A stretch of DNA of 64,000 nucleotides from Prescottella defluvii (lineage in GTDB: Bacteria > Actinomycetota > Actinomycetes > Mycobacteriales > Mycobacteriaceae): contig NZ_JPOC01000022.1 in the NCBI RefSeq assembly GCF_000738775.1, positions 1-64,000 on the forward strand. Reading direction: 5' to 3'. Position numbers and translations under genes: made by a program. The notes beneath the pieces were generated by a model. That model was not told the origin of the DNA, did not search any database, and saw nothing but the letters and a program-made list of their open reading frames with translations. Below, piece after piece: positions 46,351 to 56,263 of the stretch (position 1 is its first letter; the number at the start of each line of letters is the position of its first letter).

Positions 46351-47493
46351 ATGGCCACGACGAACACAGCGGTGATCGATCGACGCGGCCTCGACGACCT
46401 GATTCTCGTGCTGCGTGCCGACGGGCGCCGGGTGGTGGGTCCGACGGTCCACGACAGCGCCGTCGTGCTGGCCGATCTCGAGTCGGGGGCCGACCTGCCC
46501 GACGGGTGGGGGGTGGTCACCGCGCCGGGCGAGTACCGACTGCATCCGCGGGACGACGGCGCGGTCTTCGCGCATTCGGCGGGACCAATGTCGTGGAAGA
46601 CGTTCGTCCATCCACCGCACCGGGCGTTGTGGTCGGAGTCCGGAGGCACCTTCACCGTTGCCGAACCCGAGGAGCAGCGGTTCGCCTTCCTCGGGGTGCG
46701 CGGCTGCGACCTCGCCGCGATCGGCACGCTGGGCACCGTGCTGGGCGCGGACCCGGACGGCCACACCGCGCGGGTGCTCGCGGACCTCGTGGTGGTGGCA
46801 GTCAACTGCACCGAACCCGGCGGGGTGTGTTTCTGCGCCTCGATGGGCACCGGCCCCGACGCCGGCAGCGGCTACGACCTGGCACTGACCGAACGCATCG
46901 ACGACCGCGGGCACCGCTTCGTCGTCGAGGTCGGCACCGACACCGGACGCGCACTGCTCGCGCGCATCCCGCACACCGCCGCCACCCCGGCCGACACCGA
47001 CGACGCGCACGCCGCCGTCGACGCCGCGCGCGGACGGATGGGTCGGTCGATGCCCGATGTGGACCTGCGATCCCTACTGCGCGCCGCCCGCGACGAACCG
47101 GTGTGGGACGACGTCGCCGACCGCTGCCTGACCTGCGGGAACTGCACGATGGTGTGCCCCACCTGCTTCTGCACCAGTTCCGAGGACGTGAGCGAACTCG
47201 GCGCCGACGGCACGGAACGGCGGCAGCGCTGGGCCTCGTGCTTCGAACTGGACTTCTCGCACCTGCACGGCGGGAACGTGCGCACCAGCGGCGCGAGCCG
47301 CTACCGCCAGTGGATGACGCACAAGCTCGGCACATGGTTCGACCAGTTCGGCTCGTCGGGCTGCGTCGGGTGCGGGCGTTGCATCGACTGGTGCCCGGTC
47401 GGCATCGACATCACCGCCGAGGCCGCGCGGCTCACCGGAGCGCTACCCGACGTCCCCAACGGCAACGCCGCGCCCGGGGAGCCGCGGCCGTGA
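46351..47493 (+). CDS. hydB: Hydrogenase iron-sulfur subunit (HydB/HyhB-like)
   Basis: 380 residues from ATG 46351 (AAAGGAG six bases upstream). Two ferredoxin-type clusters near the C-terminus: CLTCGNCTMVCPTC and CVGCGRCIDWCPVG. The N-terminal region contains GVRGCDLAAIGTLG and NCTEPGGVCFCASMG, typical of the beta subunit of group 3b (sulf)hydrogenases. It links the HydDA core to the flavin subunit. First gene of a six-gene overlapping operon. Confidence 0.9.
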   Translation: MATTNTAVIDRRGLDDLILVLRADGRRVVGPTVHDSAVVLADLESGADLPDGWGVVTAPGEYRLHPRDDGAVFAHSAGPMSWKTFVHPPHRALWSESGGTFTVAEPEEQRFAFLGVRGCDLAAIGTLGTVLGADPDGHTARVLADLVVVAVNCTEPGGVCFCASMGTGPDAGSGYDLALTERIDDRGHRFVVEVGTDTGRALLARIPHTAATPADTDDAHAAVDAARGRMGRSMPDVDLRSLLRAARDEPVWDDVADRCLTCGNCTMVCPTCFCTSSEDVSELGADGTERRQRWASCFELDFSHLHGGNVRTSGASRYRQWMTHKLGTWFDQFGSSGCVGCGRCIDWCPVGIDITAEAARLTGALPDVPNGNAAPGEPRP

Positions 47494-47936
47494 CGGATCC
47501 GCTGTTGCTGCCGGGCCTGTCCGCTGCGGCGCGGGACCGGCTGGAGGATCTGGCGACCCCGACCCTGTGGGTGCCGGACGAGGTCGTCTTCCACGAGGGC
47601 GAACCCGCACGGCGGTGCTGGGTGCTGCGACGCGGGCGGGTGCTGCTCAGCACCGCCGTGCCGGGTCGCGGCGACGTGGTGATCGAGACGCTGTCCGGTG
47701 GTGACGTGCTGGGGTGGTCGTGGCTGCGACCCCCTCAGGTGTGGAGCTTCGGGGCGCGAGCCGCCGTGCCCACCGAGGCCCTGCAACTCGACGTCGCGGC
47801 GTTGCAGGAGGCCGCCGAGCGGGATCCCGCATTCGGGTACTCGGTCGCCCGCGCGATGTCGGGTCTGCTGCTCGATCGGCTGCAGGCGACCCGGGCCCGA
47901 CTGCTCGACCTGTACGCGAATCCGGGTGCGTCGTGA
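47490..47936 (+). CDS. Cyclic-nucleotide-binding-fold protein without DNA-binding domain
   Basis: 148 residues from GTG 47490. Crp/Fnr sensor beta-roll: [60 protein letters not shown], followed by a dimer-type helix. The protein stops before any HTH, so it cannot be a conventional Crp regulator. The FGE-x-A/R pocket of cAMP binders is not evident. Sits between two hydrogenase subunit genes with 4-base overlaps; it may be a structural or sensory partner of the enzyme. Confidence 0.8.
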   Translation: MTDPLLLPGLSAAARDRLEDLATPTLWVPDEVVFHEGEPARRCWVLRRGRVLLSTAVPGRGDVVIETLSGGDVLGWSWLRPPQVWSFGARAAVPTEALQLDVAALQEAAERDPAFGYSVARAMSGLLLDRLQATRARLLDLYANPGAS

Positions 47937-48766
47937 CCGCGGCGGTGTCGGTGCTGGTCCCGACGGCCCACCGCGTGCGCCGCCGCACGGTCGAGACGCA
48001 CGACTCGGTCACCCTGGACCTGGAACCGGTCGCTGCCGCGCTGCCACGGTTCCGGCCCGGCCAGTTCATGATGCTCGCCTCCCCCGGTGTCGGGGAGGTT
48101 CCGATCTCGGTGTGCGGGGATCCGACACGGTCCGACGGCGTCCTCACCCACACGGTGCGCAGCGTCGGTTCGGCGAGCGCCGCGCTGCACGACGCCCCGC
48201 TGGGCGCCGTCGTCGGCGCGCGCGGGCCGTACGGGACGGCCTGGGACCTCGGCGGCGCGGTCGGCGGCGATCTGGTGATCGTCGCGGGCGGGTTCGGACT
48301 CGCGGCGGTCCGCGCACCGGTGCTCGCGGTCGTCGCACACCGGCGGCGGTACCGGAACGTCACGCTGGTGATCGGGGCACGCAGTCCCGACGAGATTCTC
48401 TACCGCCGCGACCTCGACGGCTGGCGGGCTTCCGGCATCGACGTGGTGGTGACCATCGACCGGCCTGCCCGCGACTGGACCGGTCCGGTCGGCTTCGTCA
48501 CCGAGGTGCTCACCCGGTTGAGGGTGGACCCGGACCGCACCCACGCGCTGTTGTGCGGGCCCGAGCCGATGATGCGGTTCTCGGTGCGGATGCTGGTCGG
48601 CCACGGCGTCGACCGTCGCCACGTGCAGGTCTCCCTCGAACGGAACATGCAGTGCGGTGTCGGCGTGTGCGGGCACTGCCAACTCGGCGAGTTGTTGCTC
48701 TGCCGCGACGGCCCGGTCGTCGACTACGCGGTCGCCGATTCCCTGCTGCACACCCGGGAGCTGTGA
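47933..48766 (+). CDS. hydG: Hydrogenase FAD/NAD(P)-binding subunit (HydG-like)
   Basis: 277 residues from GTG 47933. Ferredoxin-reductase fold: [20 protein letters not shown] for [23 protein letters not shown] and [11 protein letters not shown] for NAD(P). C-terminal 2Fe-2S cysteines in [19 protein letters not shown]. Gamma subunit of group 3b hydrogenase, exchanging electrons with NADP(H). Confidence 0.92.
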   Translation: MTAAVSVLVPTAHRVRRRTVETHDSVTLDLEPVAAALPRFRPGQFMMLASPGVGEVPISVCGDPTRSDGVLTHTVRSVGSASAALHDAPLGAVVGARGPYGTAWDLGGAVGGDLVIVAGGFGLAAVRAPVLAVVAHRRRYRNVTLVIGARSPDEILYRRDLDGWRASGIDVVVTIDRPARDWTGPVGFVTEVLTRLRVDPDRTHALLCGPEPMMRFSVRMLVGHGVDRRHVQVSLERNMQCGVGVCGHCQLGELLLCRDGPVVDYAVADSLLHTREL

Positions 48767-49536
48767 TGGACCCACCACCGACCCTGGCCGTGTGGAAGTT
48801 CGCGTCGTGCGACGGCTGCCAACTGTCGTTGCTCGACTGCGAGGACGAACTGCTCACGGTGACAACGGAACTGAAGATCGCACACTTCCTCGAGATGTCC
48901 AGTTCGACCGTGGCAGGCCCGTACGACCTCTCCCTCGTCGAGGGGTCGATCACCACCGCCGAGGATGTCGAACGCATCCACCGGATCCGGGACACCTCCT
49001 CGCACCTGGTCACGATCGGTGCGTGCGCGACCGCCGGTGGGGTGCAGGCGCTGCGCAACTTCGGTGACGTCGCCGAGTTCGCGGCCGCGGTGTACGCGAG
49101 CCCCGAGTACATCGACACGCTCGCGACGTCGACGCCGATCTCGGCGCACGTGCCGGTGGACTTCGAACTGCGCGGCTGCCCCATCGACCGCGGTCAGCTG
49201 ATCGAGGTGATCGCCGCGTTCCTCGCCGGCCGCACCCCGAACGTCCCGGACACCAGCGTGTGCAGCGAGTGCAAGCGTCGGGGCCTGACGTGCGTGATGG
49301 TCGCCGACGGCACCCCGTGTCTGGGGCCGGTCACGCACGCCGGGTGCGGCGCGCTGTGCCCCGCCCATTCCCGCGGCTGCTACGGCTGTTTCGGGCCCAC
49401 TGCTGATCCGAACATCGCGTCGTTGGCCGGGTGGTTGCGCCGCTGCGGCATGGACGACGACGGCATCGGGCGGGTGTTCTCGACCTTCAACGTCGCCGCC
49501 CCCGGGTTCGACGAGGGCCGGCGCCATGGCGGGTGA
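48766..49536 (+). CDS. hydD: NiFe hydrogenase small subunit (HydD-like)
   Basis: 256 residues; TGATG overlap with hydG. Proximal 4Fe-4S ligands start in [13 protein letters not shown]; further cysteines in [32 protein letters not shown] and the [16 protein letters not shown] region. No twin-arginine signal, so the enzyme is cytoplasmic, as expected for group 3b. Overlaps hydA by 11 bases. Confidence 0.93.
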   Translation: MDPPPTLAVWKFASCDGCQLSLLDCEDELLTVTTELKIAHFLEMSSSTVAGPYDLSLVEGSITTAEDVERIHRIRDTSSHLVTIGACATAGGVQALRNFGDVAEFAAAVYASPEYIDTLATSTPISAHVPVDFELRGCPIDRGQLIEVIAAFLAGRTPNVPDTSVCSECKRRGLTCVMVADGTPCLGPVTHAGCGALCPAHSRGCYGCFGPTADPNIASLAGWLRRCGMDDDGIGRVFSTFNVAAPGFDEGRRHGG

Positions 49537-50827
49537 CCAGGAGGAGCGGCGCCGGCTCACGGTGCGGGCGTTGGCCCGGGTCGAGGGAGAGGGCCGGCTC
49601 GACGTCACGGTTCGGTCCGGCGCGGTCGAGCACGCCCGGCTCGACATCTACGAGCCACCACGCTTCTTCGAGGCGTTCCTGCGCGGGCGCGACTTCCGGG
49701 AACCGCCCGACATCACGTCCCGCATCTGCGGCATCTGCCCGGTCGCGTACCAGGTCAGCGCGTGCAACGCGCTCGAGCAGGCGTGCGGGGTCACGGTCGA
49801 TCCGCGGGTGCGGACCTTGCGGCGGCTGCTGTACTGCGGCGAATGGATCGCCAGCCACACCCTGCACATCTACTTCCTGCACGCGCCGGACTTTCTCGGC
49901 GTCCCCGATTCGATCGAACTCGCCCGCCGCGACCGCGGCGCCGTCGAACGCGGACTGGCACTGAAGAAGGCCGGCAACGCGATCCTCGAGACGATCGGCG
50001 GGCGGCCGATCCATCCGGTCAACATCCGGGTCGGCGGCTTCTACCGGGCCCCGACCCGCGCCGAACTGGCGCCGCTCGCGCGGACGCTGCGGGGCGCCCT
50101 CGACGACGCCGTCGGCACCGTCCACTGGGTCGCGGGCTTCGACTTCCCGGACGTGCGCCTCGACCCAATGCTGATGGCGCTGCACGACGACACCGGATAC
50201 GCGATCGAGGACGGCGTCGTCCGCACCAGCGCCGGCGGACGATTCCCCGCCGCCGAGTTCCCCGACCACGTCACCGAACGGCAGGTCCCGGACTCGACGG
50301 CGCTGCACGCTCGGCTCGACGGCGCGCCGTACCTGACTGGGCCGCTGGCCCGGTACTCACTCAACGGCGGGCAGCTCACCGGCGCTGCGCGGGATGCCGC
50401 CAACGCGGCAGGGCTGGGCGACGAGTGCCGGAACCCGTACCGCAGCATCGTCGTTCGGGCAGTGGAAGTGGCGTATGCGCTCGAGGAGGCGCTGCGGATC
50501 ATCGACTCGTACGAGCGTCCCGAGCCCGCGGCGCTGCCGGTGACCGCGCGCGCCGGCACCGGTCACGGGGTGAGCGAGGCACCGCGGGGGCTGCTGTACC
50601 ACCGGTACGTGCTGGCCGACGACGGATCGATCCGGGCCGCCGACATCGTGCCGCCGACCGCCCAGAATCAGGACGTGATCGAGGCCGACCTCGTGGACCG
50701 CATCGCCGAGAATCTCGAACTCCCCGACGCGGTGCTGACCGCGCTGTGCGAACGGACGATCCGCAACCACGATCCCTGCATCTCGTGCGCCACACACTTC
50801 CTGGACCTGCGGGTGACCCGACGATGA
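49526..50827 (+). CDS. hydA: NiFe hydrogenase large (catalytic) subunit
   Basis: 433 residues. The four Ni-Fe ligands are in [11 protein letters not shown] and DPCISCATH, and [10 protein letters not shown] is the conserved N-terminal block. After DPCISCATH a nine-residue tail (FLDLRVTRR) follows, the peptide expected to be removed by the endopeptidase encoded next. Alpha subunit of a group 3b NADP-coupled hydrogenase, like mycobacterial Hyd3, which is induced in hypoxia. Confidence 0.95.
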   Translation: MAGDQEERRRLTVRALARVEGEGRLDVTVRSGAVEHARLDIYEPPRFFEAFLRGRDFREPPDITSRICGICPVAYQVSACNALEQACGVTVDPRVRTLRRLLYCGEWIASHTLHIYFLHAPDFLGVPDSIELARRDRGAVERGLALKKAGNAILETIGGRPIHPVNIRVGGFYRAPTRAELAPLARTLRGALDDAVGTVHWVAGFDFPDVRLDPMLMALHDDTGYAIEDGVVRTSAGGRFPAAEFPDHVTERQVPDSTALHARLDGAPYLTGPLARYSLNGGQLTGAARDAANAAGLGDECRNPYRSIVVRAVEVAYALEEALRIIDSYERPEPAALPVTARAGTGHGVSEAPRGLLYHRYVLADDGSIRAADIVPPTAQNQDVIEADLVDRIAENLELPDAVLTALCERTIRNHDPCISCATHFLDLRVTRR

Positions 50828-51291
50828 CCTCCACACCGCGGACCGCGGTGATCGGGCTCGGCAACGAGTACCGGCGCGACGACGGCTTCGGTCCTGCAGT
50901 GATCCGGGCCTTGGACGGGCGCCTGCCCTCGACGACCACTGTCCTGACGGTCGACGACACGGTCGACCTGCTCGCGGCGTGGGCCGGCATGCGGTCGGTG
51001 ATCGTGGTCGATCTCGTCCTGCGCACCCGTCCGCGACCGGGACGACTGCACCGATGGGCCGTCGGCGACGCACCGGGCGTGCTGGGCAGCCACGGCACGG
51101 ATCCTTCTGCCGCACTGGCGCTCGCACGTGTTCTCGGGACCGCCCCCGGTCGGGTCGTGGTCTACGCGGTCGAGGGCACCGACGTCGGGTTCGGGGTGGG
51201 ACTGTCCCCGGCGGTTCGGCGGGCCGTCGCGGTGGCGACGCGGGCCATCGTCGCCGAGACGCGTCACCCGCCTCCGGTGGGAGACGAGTGA
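50824..51291 (+). CDS. Hydrogenase maturation endopeptidase
   Basis: 155 residues; ATGA overlap with hydA. HyaD/HybD-type: VIGLGNEYRRDDGFGPAVI with the metal-binding Glu, SVIVVDLVLRT with the Asp, GVLGSHGTD with the His. Cleaves the C-terminal tail of HydA after Ni insertion. No hypA-F genes are in the window, so these must be elsewhere. Converges on hisI with only 10 bases between stops and no terminator. Confidence 0.9.
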   Translation: MTSTPRTAVIGLGNEYRRDDGFGPAVIRALDGRLPSTTTVLTVDDTVDLLAAWAGMRSVIVVDLVLRTRPRPGRLHRWAVGDAPGVLGSHGTDPSAALALARVLGTAPGRVVVYAVEGTDVGFGVGLSPAVRRAVAVATRAIVAETRHPPPVGDE

Positions 51292-51301
51292 CCCGAACCC
51301 G

Positions 51302-51649
51302 TCAGGCTTCGGCGGCGAGCAGGACGTCGGTGTCGAAACAGGTGTGCGTGCCGGTGTGGCACGCGGCGCCCTCCTGGTCGACGATGAGCAGCACGCTGTC
51401 ACCGTCGCAGTCCAGTCGCACCTCGTGCACGTACTGGGTGTGTCCGGACGTCTCACCCTTGACCCAGTACTGCTGGCGCGAGCGCGAGTAGTAGGTGCCC
51501 TTGCGGGTCTCGAGGGTGCGGGCGAGTGCCTCGTCGTCCATCCACGCGACCATGAGGACGGCGCCGGTCGACTTCTCCTGCGCGACGGCGCTGAACAGGC
51601 CGGCGTCGTTGCGCTTGAGGCGGGCGGCGATCGTCGGATCGAGGCTCAT
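51302..51649 (-). CDS. hisI: Phosphoribosyl-AMP cyclohydrolase
   Basis: 115 residues; step 3 of histidine synthesis. Family blocks: [40 protein letters not shown], and the metal site [20 protein letters not shown]. The phosphoribosyl-ATP pyrophosphatase (HisE) domain is not fused. ATGA overlap with hisF. Last his gene and right boundary of the island. Confidence 0.95.
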   Translation of the reverse strand: MSLDPTIAARLKRNDAGLFSAVAQEKSTGAVLMVAWMDDEALARTLETRKGTYYSRSRQQYWVKGETSGHTQYVHEVRLDCDGDSVLLIVDQEGAACHTGTHTCFDTDVLLAAEA

Positions 51650-52419
51650 CGGACGGTGATCCCTTCTGCACGCATGGACGCCTTGACGTCCCCGATCGTC
51701 ATGTCCCCGAAGTGGAAGACACTCGCCGCGAGGACGGCGTCGGCGCCGGCCTCGACGGCTGGGGCGAAGTGCTCGACGGCGCCCGCACCGCCACTGGCGA
51801 TGACCGGCACACGCACCGCCGCGCGGACCGCGCGGATCATCTTCAGATCGAAGCCGGCCTTGGTGCCGTCGGCATCCATCGAGTTGAGCAGGATCTCCCC
51901 CACACCCAGTTCGGCGCCGCGGATGGCCCACTCGACAGCGTCGATGCCGGTGCCGCGTTTGCCGCCGTGCGTGGTGACCTCCCAGCCCGACGGCGTCGGC
52001 TCCTGACCTTCCGGAACGGTGCGGGCGTCGACCGACAGCACGATGCACTGCGAACCGAACCGCTGCGACATCTCGCGCAGCACCTCGGGACGGGCGATCG
52101 CGGCGGTGTTGACGCTGACCTTGTCGGCGCCGGCCCGCAGCAGGCGGTCGACGTCCGGGGCGGTGCGTACGCCGCCGCCGACGGTGAGCGGGATGAAGAC
52201 CTGCTCGGCGGTGCGGGTGACGACGTCGAGCATCGTGCCGCGGTCGCCGCTGGACGCGGTGACGTCGAGGAACGTCAACTCGTCAGCGCCCTGCGCGTTG
52301 TACGCCGCAGCGAGCTCGACGGGATCGCCGGCGTCCCGCAGGTTCTCGAAGTTGACGCCCTTGACGACGCGGCCCGCGTCGACGTCGAGGCACGGGATCA
52401 CTCGAACAGCCAAAGTCAT
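51646..52419 (-). CDS. hisF: Imidazole glycerol phosphate synthase cyclase subunit
   Basis: 257 residues. Barrel with [20 protein letters not shown] (catalytic D11) and LSVDARTV (the second Asp), plus the phosphate loops TVGGGVRT and IASGGAG. Works with HisH: ammonia from glutamine converts PRFAR to IGP and AICAR. Overlaps impA by four bases. Confidence 0.96.
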   Translation of the reverse strand: MTLAVRVIPCLDVDAGRVVKGVNFENLRDAGDPVELAAAYNAQGADELTFLDVTASSGDRGTMLDVVTRTAEQVFIPLTVGGGVRTAPDVDRLLRAGADKVSVNTAAIARPEVLREMSQRFGSQCIVLSVDARTVPEGQEPTPSGWEVTTHGGKRGTGIDAVEWAIRGAELGVGEILLNSMDADGTKAGFDLKMIRAVRAAVRVPVIASGGAGAVEHFAPAVEAGADAVLAASVFHFGDMTIGDVKASMRAEGITVR

Positions 52420-53249
52420 TGTGGTGGCCCTCCTTCAGGCCGGATCTCCGGGTCGCCCAGAGAGTGGAGAATGTCGAGCAGTTCGCGGTGCACGCCGGGT
52501 GCGCCGGCCAGGACGGAGCGGGAACCGACGTGCCAGTCGTCCCCGCGCAGATCCGTCACGACGCCCCCGGCCGCCCGGACGAGCGCGACGCCGGCCGCGT
52601 TGTCCCACACGTGGTGACCGAACACGACCGCGCCGCCGAGGATTCCGGCAGCGGTGTAGGCGAGGTCGGCGCCCGTCGATCCGTGGATCCGGATCCGGGA
52701 CGAGATCCGGCTGAGCTGACCGAGCAGTTCGAAGCGGTACGGGCCGGGGATGCGGCCGCGGCTGTCGATGTTGAACGCACCGAAACCGATCATCGCGGCG
52801 GACAGCGAACTCGCCTCGAGCCGGGGCACTGCGACGCCGTTGCGGTACACCGGTCCGCCCTCCGCGGCGGCGAACCGTTCCCCGGTCAGCGGCAGCCACG
52901 TCAGCCCCAGCACCGGGACTCCGTCGCGCAGCAACGCGAGCAGCATGCCCGCGGTGGGCAGGCCGGCCGAATAGTTGAACGTGCCGTCGATCGGGTCGAG
53001 GATCCAGACGTAACCGTGGGCCAGTTCGGGCCCACCGAATTCCTCGCCGTGGACCTCGATGCCGGTGCGGCGTTCGAGTTCGGCCGACACCGTCTTCTCG
53101 AGTTCGAGGTCGACGGCGGTCGCAAAGTCCTTGGGGCCCTTGCGGACCGCGCTGGGGGCGCCGAGCCCCGCGACGAACCTGCCCCGGGCACCGTCGAGAA
53201 CCTCACTCGCGATCGCGAGCAGTTCGAGCGGTGTCCGGGGCAGGCTCAT
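52416..53249 (-). CDS. impA: Inositol-monophosphatase-family phosphatase ImpA
   Basis: 277 residues. Metal-site motifs: [23 protein letters not shown] and [18 protein letters not shown]. In mycobacteria impA holds this same place between hisA and hisF. It may supply inositol phosphatase activity; a histidinol-phosphate phosphatase role is possible because the window has no other such gene, but that is inference. 14 bases separate it from priA. Confidence 0.92.
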   Translation of the reverse strand: MSLPRTPLELLAIASEVLDGARGRFVAGLGAPSAVRKGPKDFATAVDLELEKTVSAELERRTGIEVHGEEFGGPELAHGYVWILDPIDGTFNYSAGLPTAGMLLALLRDGVPVLGLTWLPLTGERFAAAEGGPVYRNGVAVPRLEASSLSAAMIGFGAFNIDSRGRIPGPYRFELLGQLSRISSRIRIHGSTGADLAYTAAGILGGAVVFGHHVWDNAAGVALVRAAGGVVTDLRGDDWHVGSRSVLAGAPGVHRELLDILHSLGDPEIRPEGGPPQ

Positions 53250-53263
53250 TGCGAGTGTCGTTC

Positions 53264-53998
53264 CTAGCGCGAGACCGCGGCGAGTGCCTCGGGAAGCGTG
53301 AATCGTCCTGCGTAGAGGGCCTTTCCGACGATCGATCCCTCGACGCCCTCGCCCACGAGACCGGCGATGGCCTCGAGGTCGGCGATGGTCGAGACGCCAC
53401 CGGAGGCGACGACCGGCGCATCGGTGGCGGCGCAGACCGCGCTCAGCAGTTCGAGGTTCGGGCCGGTGAGGGTGCCGTCCTTGCTGACGTCGGTGACGAC
53501 GTAACGCGAGCAGCCGTCACGGTTGAGACGCTCGAGCACCTCCCACAGGTCGCCGCCGTCGGACACCCAGCCACGCCCGCGCAGGCGGTAGTCGCCATCG
53601 ATCAGCTTGACGTCGAGGCCGACGGCGATGCGCTCGCCGTGCTTGGCGATGGCGCGGGCGCACCAGTCCGGGTTCTCGACGGCGGCGGTACCGAGGTTGA
53701 CGCGGGCGCAGCCGGTCGCGAGAGCTGCCTCGAGGGACTCGTCGTCACGGATGCCACCGGACAGCTCGACCTTGACGTCGAGTTCACCGACGACGGAGGC
53801 CAGCAGCTCACGGTTGGATCCGCGGCCGAACGCGGCGTCGAGGTCGACCAGATGCACCCACTCGGCACCGTCGTTCTGCCACGCCAGGGCGGCGTCGCGG
53901 GGCGCACCGTAACTGGTCTCGCTCCCCGCCTCTCCCTGAACGAGGCGAACAGCTTCACCGTTGGCGACATCTACAGCAGGCAAAAGGACCAGGCTCAC
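53264..53998 (-). CDS. priA: Phosphoribosyl isomerase A (HisA/TrpF dual)
   Basis: 244 residues from GTG 53996-53998. Barrel with [20 protein letters not shown] (Asp base) and [16 protein letters not shown] (Asp acid). In actinobacteria lacking trpF this enzyme isomerises both ProFAR (histidine) and PRA (tryptophan). The absence of trpF near the trp genes here fits that dual role. The neighbouring genes are impA and, 61 bases upstream, a small membrane gene. Confidence 0.94.
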   Translation of the reverse strand: MSLVLLPAVDVANGEAVRLVQGEAGSETSYGAPRDAALAWQNDGAEWVHLVDLDAAFGRGSNRELLASVVGELDVKVELSGGIRDDESLEAALATGCARVNLGTAAVENPDWCARAIAKHGERIAVGLDVKLIDGDYRLRGRGWVSDGGDLWEVLERLNRDGCSRYVVTDVSKDGTLTGPNLELLSAVCAATDAPVVASGGVSTIADLEAIAGLVGEGVEGSIVGKALYAGRFTLPEALAAVSR

Positions 53999-54059
53999 CG
54001 CGCCCACTCTAGTGCCTGGCGCCGCTGCAACCGAACGCACGGTCGAGACGGTCGCACCG

Positions 54060-54314
54060 TCACGAGCGCCGGTCGCGGTCGTCGGCCTCCGGTCCGACCG
54101 CCCGACGGACCATCCGTGTGGACACCACGCCCATCGCCGCGATCGCGGCAGCGACCCCGACCAGGGCGATGACGAGCCCCGCGACCGGCCCCGGACGCAG
54201 CACCACGATCACCGCAGTCACGACCACCAGCGCCGACGTCGCCGCACCCAGGGCCGCCAGCGCGAGCCGGGCGATCGACAGATCACCCGAACGACCGTCG
54301 GGGGCACGGGTCAC
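54060..54314 (-). CDS. Small membrane protein in the his run
   Basis: 84 residues from GTG 54312-54314, overlapping the hisH stop by four bases. Two membrane helices ([20 protein letters not shown] and [20 protein letters not shown]) with short charged ends. Unknown role; the tight coupling to hisH supports a real gene. Confidence 0.75.
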   Translation of the reverse strand: MTRAPDGRSGDLSIARLALAALGAATSALVVVTAVIVVLRPGPVAGLVIALVGVAAAIAAMGVVSTRMVRRAVGPEADDRDRRS

Positions 54315-54946
54315 AGAGCGCGGACCCAGTTCTCCAGTAGCTGGGCGCCTGCGTCCCCGGACTTCTCGGGGTGGAACTGCGTCGCCGAGAGGGCCCCGTT
54401 CTCGACGGCGGCGAGGAAGCGGTCCCCGTGCTCGGCCCAGGTCAGCTTGGGCGGCGCGATGATGTCCGACGGCGGAAGCTCCCACTTCCGGACACCGTAG
54501 GAGTGCACGAAGTAGAAGCGGGTCTCCGCGTCCATGCCGTCGAACAGCACGCTGTCCTCGGGCGCCTCGACGGTGTTCCAGCCCATGTGCGGCAGGACAT
54601 CGGCCTCGAGGCGTTCGACGGTGCCGGGCCACTCGCCGCAGCCGTCGGCCTCGACGCCGTGCTCGACACCGCGTTCGAAGAGGATCTGCATGCCGACGCA
54701 GATGCCCAGCACCGGGCGTCCGCCGGCGAGACGCTGACCGATGATGCGCTCACCCCGGACCGCGAGCAGCCCCTCCATGCACGCAGCGAACGCGCCGACC
54801 CCCGGCACGACCAGCCCGTCTGCGGCGAGTGCGACCTTGGGATCCGACGTCACCTCGATCTCCGCGCCGGTCCGCGCGAGGGCGCGCTGCGCCGAGTGGA
54901 GATTTCCGGAGCCGTAATCGAGGAGGGCAACCTTGCGTGCGGTCAT
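54311..54946 (-). CDS. hisH: Imidazole glycerol phosphate synthase glutaminase subunit
   Basis: 211 residues. Class I amidotransferase: nucleophile Cys in [14 protein letters not shown], the His/Glu pair in [14 protein letters not shown], and the oxyanion region VPGVGAF. Delivers ammonia to HisF. 9 bases downstream of the MFS gene. Confidence 0.96.
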   Translation of the reverse strand: MTARKVALLDYGSGNLHSAQRALARTGAEIEVTSDPKVALAADGLVVPGVGAFAACMEGLLAVRGERIIGQRLAGGRPVLGICVGMQILFERGVEHGVEADGCGEWPGTVERLEADVLPHMGWNTVEAPEDSVLFDGMDAETRFYFVHSYGVRKWELPPSDIIAPPKLTWAEHGDRFLAAVENGALSATQFHPEKSGDAGAQLLENWVRAL

Positions 54947-54955
54947 GAGGAAACT

Positions 54956-56107
54956 CTATCGGGGCCGCGACCCCGCCCCGCGCACCGCCAGGGCTGCGGG
55001 CGCAACGACCAGGGCGCCGATCGACGCGAGCGCGAACACCATCGGGTAACCGGCCGCGCCCGCCACGACACCCAGGGCGAGAGCCCCGATGCCGGTGCCG
55101 CCGTCGTACGCGATGTTCCAGGCGGCGCTGGCCGCCCCGACCCGATCGGGCCCGGCCGAGGCCAGCAGCGTGAGCAGGGCCTCGTTCTGGACGGCGCCGA
55201 ACCCGGCGCCGAATGCCATTGCACCTACGACGAGCGCCGCGTCACCGCCGACGCCCCCCACCGACAACGCCACCAGGCCCATGCCCACCGCGGCGAGAAC
55301 CAGCGCGGGAACGAGGGTGCGCCCCGCGCCGATGCGGTCCGCGATCACGCCTGCGCCGTATCGTCCGACGAGCATCGCACCGGCGGAGGCCGACAACGCC
55401 AATCCCGCTATCGCAGCGCGGGATTCCGTGGCGATCGGCAGCAGCGAGGACATGCCGCCGTAGGCCGCGGACACCACGAGCATCGACACGCACGGGATCA
55501 ACAGGACCGCCACGGGCAGCCCCTTGCGCCCCGCGGGAAGGCCGGGCTTGGGCACGGACGGCAGCCGCGAGATGGATGCCAGCGACAGCGTCGGAATCAG
55601 CGCACCGAGAACGAATACCGCAGTGGTGGAACCAGATTCGTACAGGGCCAGGCCCAAAGGGAGCACAATCATCTGGGCGGCCGCGATCGCGACCCCGTTC
55701 GCACCGGTGACCCGGCCGAGCAGGTTGCGCGGCGCCAGTTCCGCCAGCAATCCGATACCGGCGACGGTGACCAGGCCGAAGCCGATCCCACGGACCGCGG
55801 AGATCGCCAACGCGGGACCGATCGCCGTGCTCCACAGGAAGGCCAGCGACGGCGGACCGAGCAACACACAGCCGACAGCGAGGACGGCCCGATAACCGAA
55901 CCGGCGGAGCAATCCGGGCACCAGCAACTGCGTCGCGACGGTGGTGGCCATGAATATCGCGGTGGACGCGCCGGCGGCCGCGTCGCTGCCACCACCGTCC
56001 TTGACCGCGAGCGGGACCACGGGCAACAGCAGAGACCAGCCACCGAAGGTGGTGGCACCCATGAGCAGAGCGACCAGGATCCCGCGGGTACGCAGGAGTT
56101 CACGCAT
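54956..56107 (-). CDS. Major facilitator superfamily transporter
   Basis: 383 residues from ATG 56105-56107, with about twelve hydrophobic helices; motif A-like stretch VGRYGAGVIADRIGAGRTLV between helices 8 and 9 and RRFGYRAVLAVG in the first half. Likely drug or metabolite efflux; the substrate is not evident. It sits between hisB and hisH in a run of overlapping genes, a position seen in other rhodococcal his operons to my recollection, so an amino-acid-linked role is possible. Confidence 0.88.
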   Translation of the reverse strand: MRELLRTRGILVALLMGATTFGGWSLLLPVVPLAVKDGGGSDAAAGASTAIFMATTVATQLLVPGLLRRFGYRAVLAVGCVLLGPPSLAFLWSTAIGPALAISAVRGIGFGLVTVAGIGLLAELAPRNLLGRVTGANGVAIAAAQMIVLPLGLALYESGSTTAVFVLGALIPTLSLASISRLPSVPKPGLPAGRKGLPVAVLLIPCVSMLVVSAAYGGMSSLLPIATESRAAIAGLALSASAGAMLVGRYGAGVIADRIGAGRTLVPALVLAAVGMGLVALSVGGVGGDAALVVGAMAFGAGFGAVQNEALLTLLASAGPDRVGAASAAWNIAYDGGTGIGALALGVVAGAAGYPMVFALASIGALVVAPAALAVRGAGSRPR

Positions 56108-56259
56108 CAGATCAGTCGCAGGATTCCCGACGCTGCCGCCAGACCCGCGAGTGCAACCAGGACCAGGGATGCGAGCTTGTTCACCTTCCACATCGCGTAG
56201 GCGCCGCCGATGGCGAAGCCCGCGGCGAGGAACAGGATGTACATGAAGACCGTATCCAT
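56107..56259 (-). CDS. 50-residue membrane protein between hisB and MFS
   Basis: From ATG 56257-56259: MDTVFMYILFLAAGFAIGGA, YAMWKVNKLASLVLVALAGL, AAASGILRLI. Two short membrane helices. Its stop overlaps the MFS start (TGATG), and it begins 4 bases after hisB, so it is embedded in the operon. Unknown function. Confidence 0.68.
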   Translation of the reverse strand: MDTVFMYILFLAAGFAIGGAYAMWKVNKLASLVLVALAGLAAASGILRLI

Positions 56260-56263
56260 GGCT

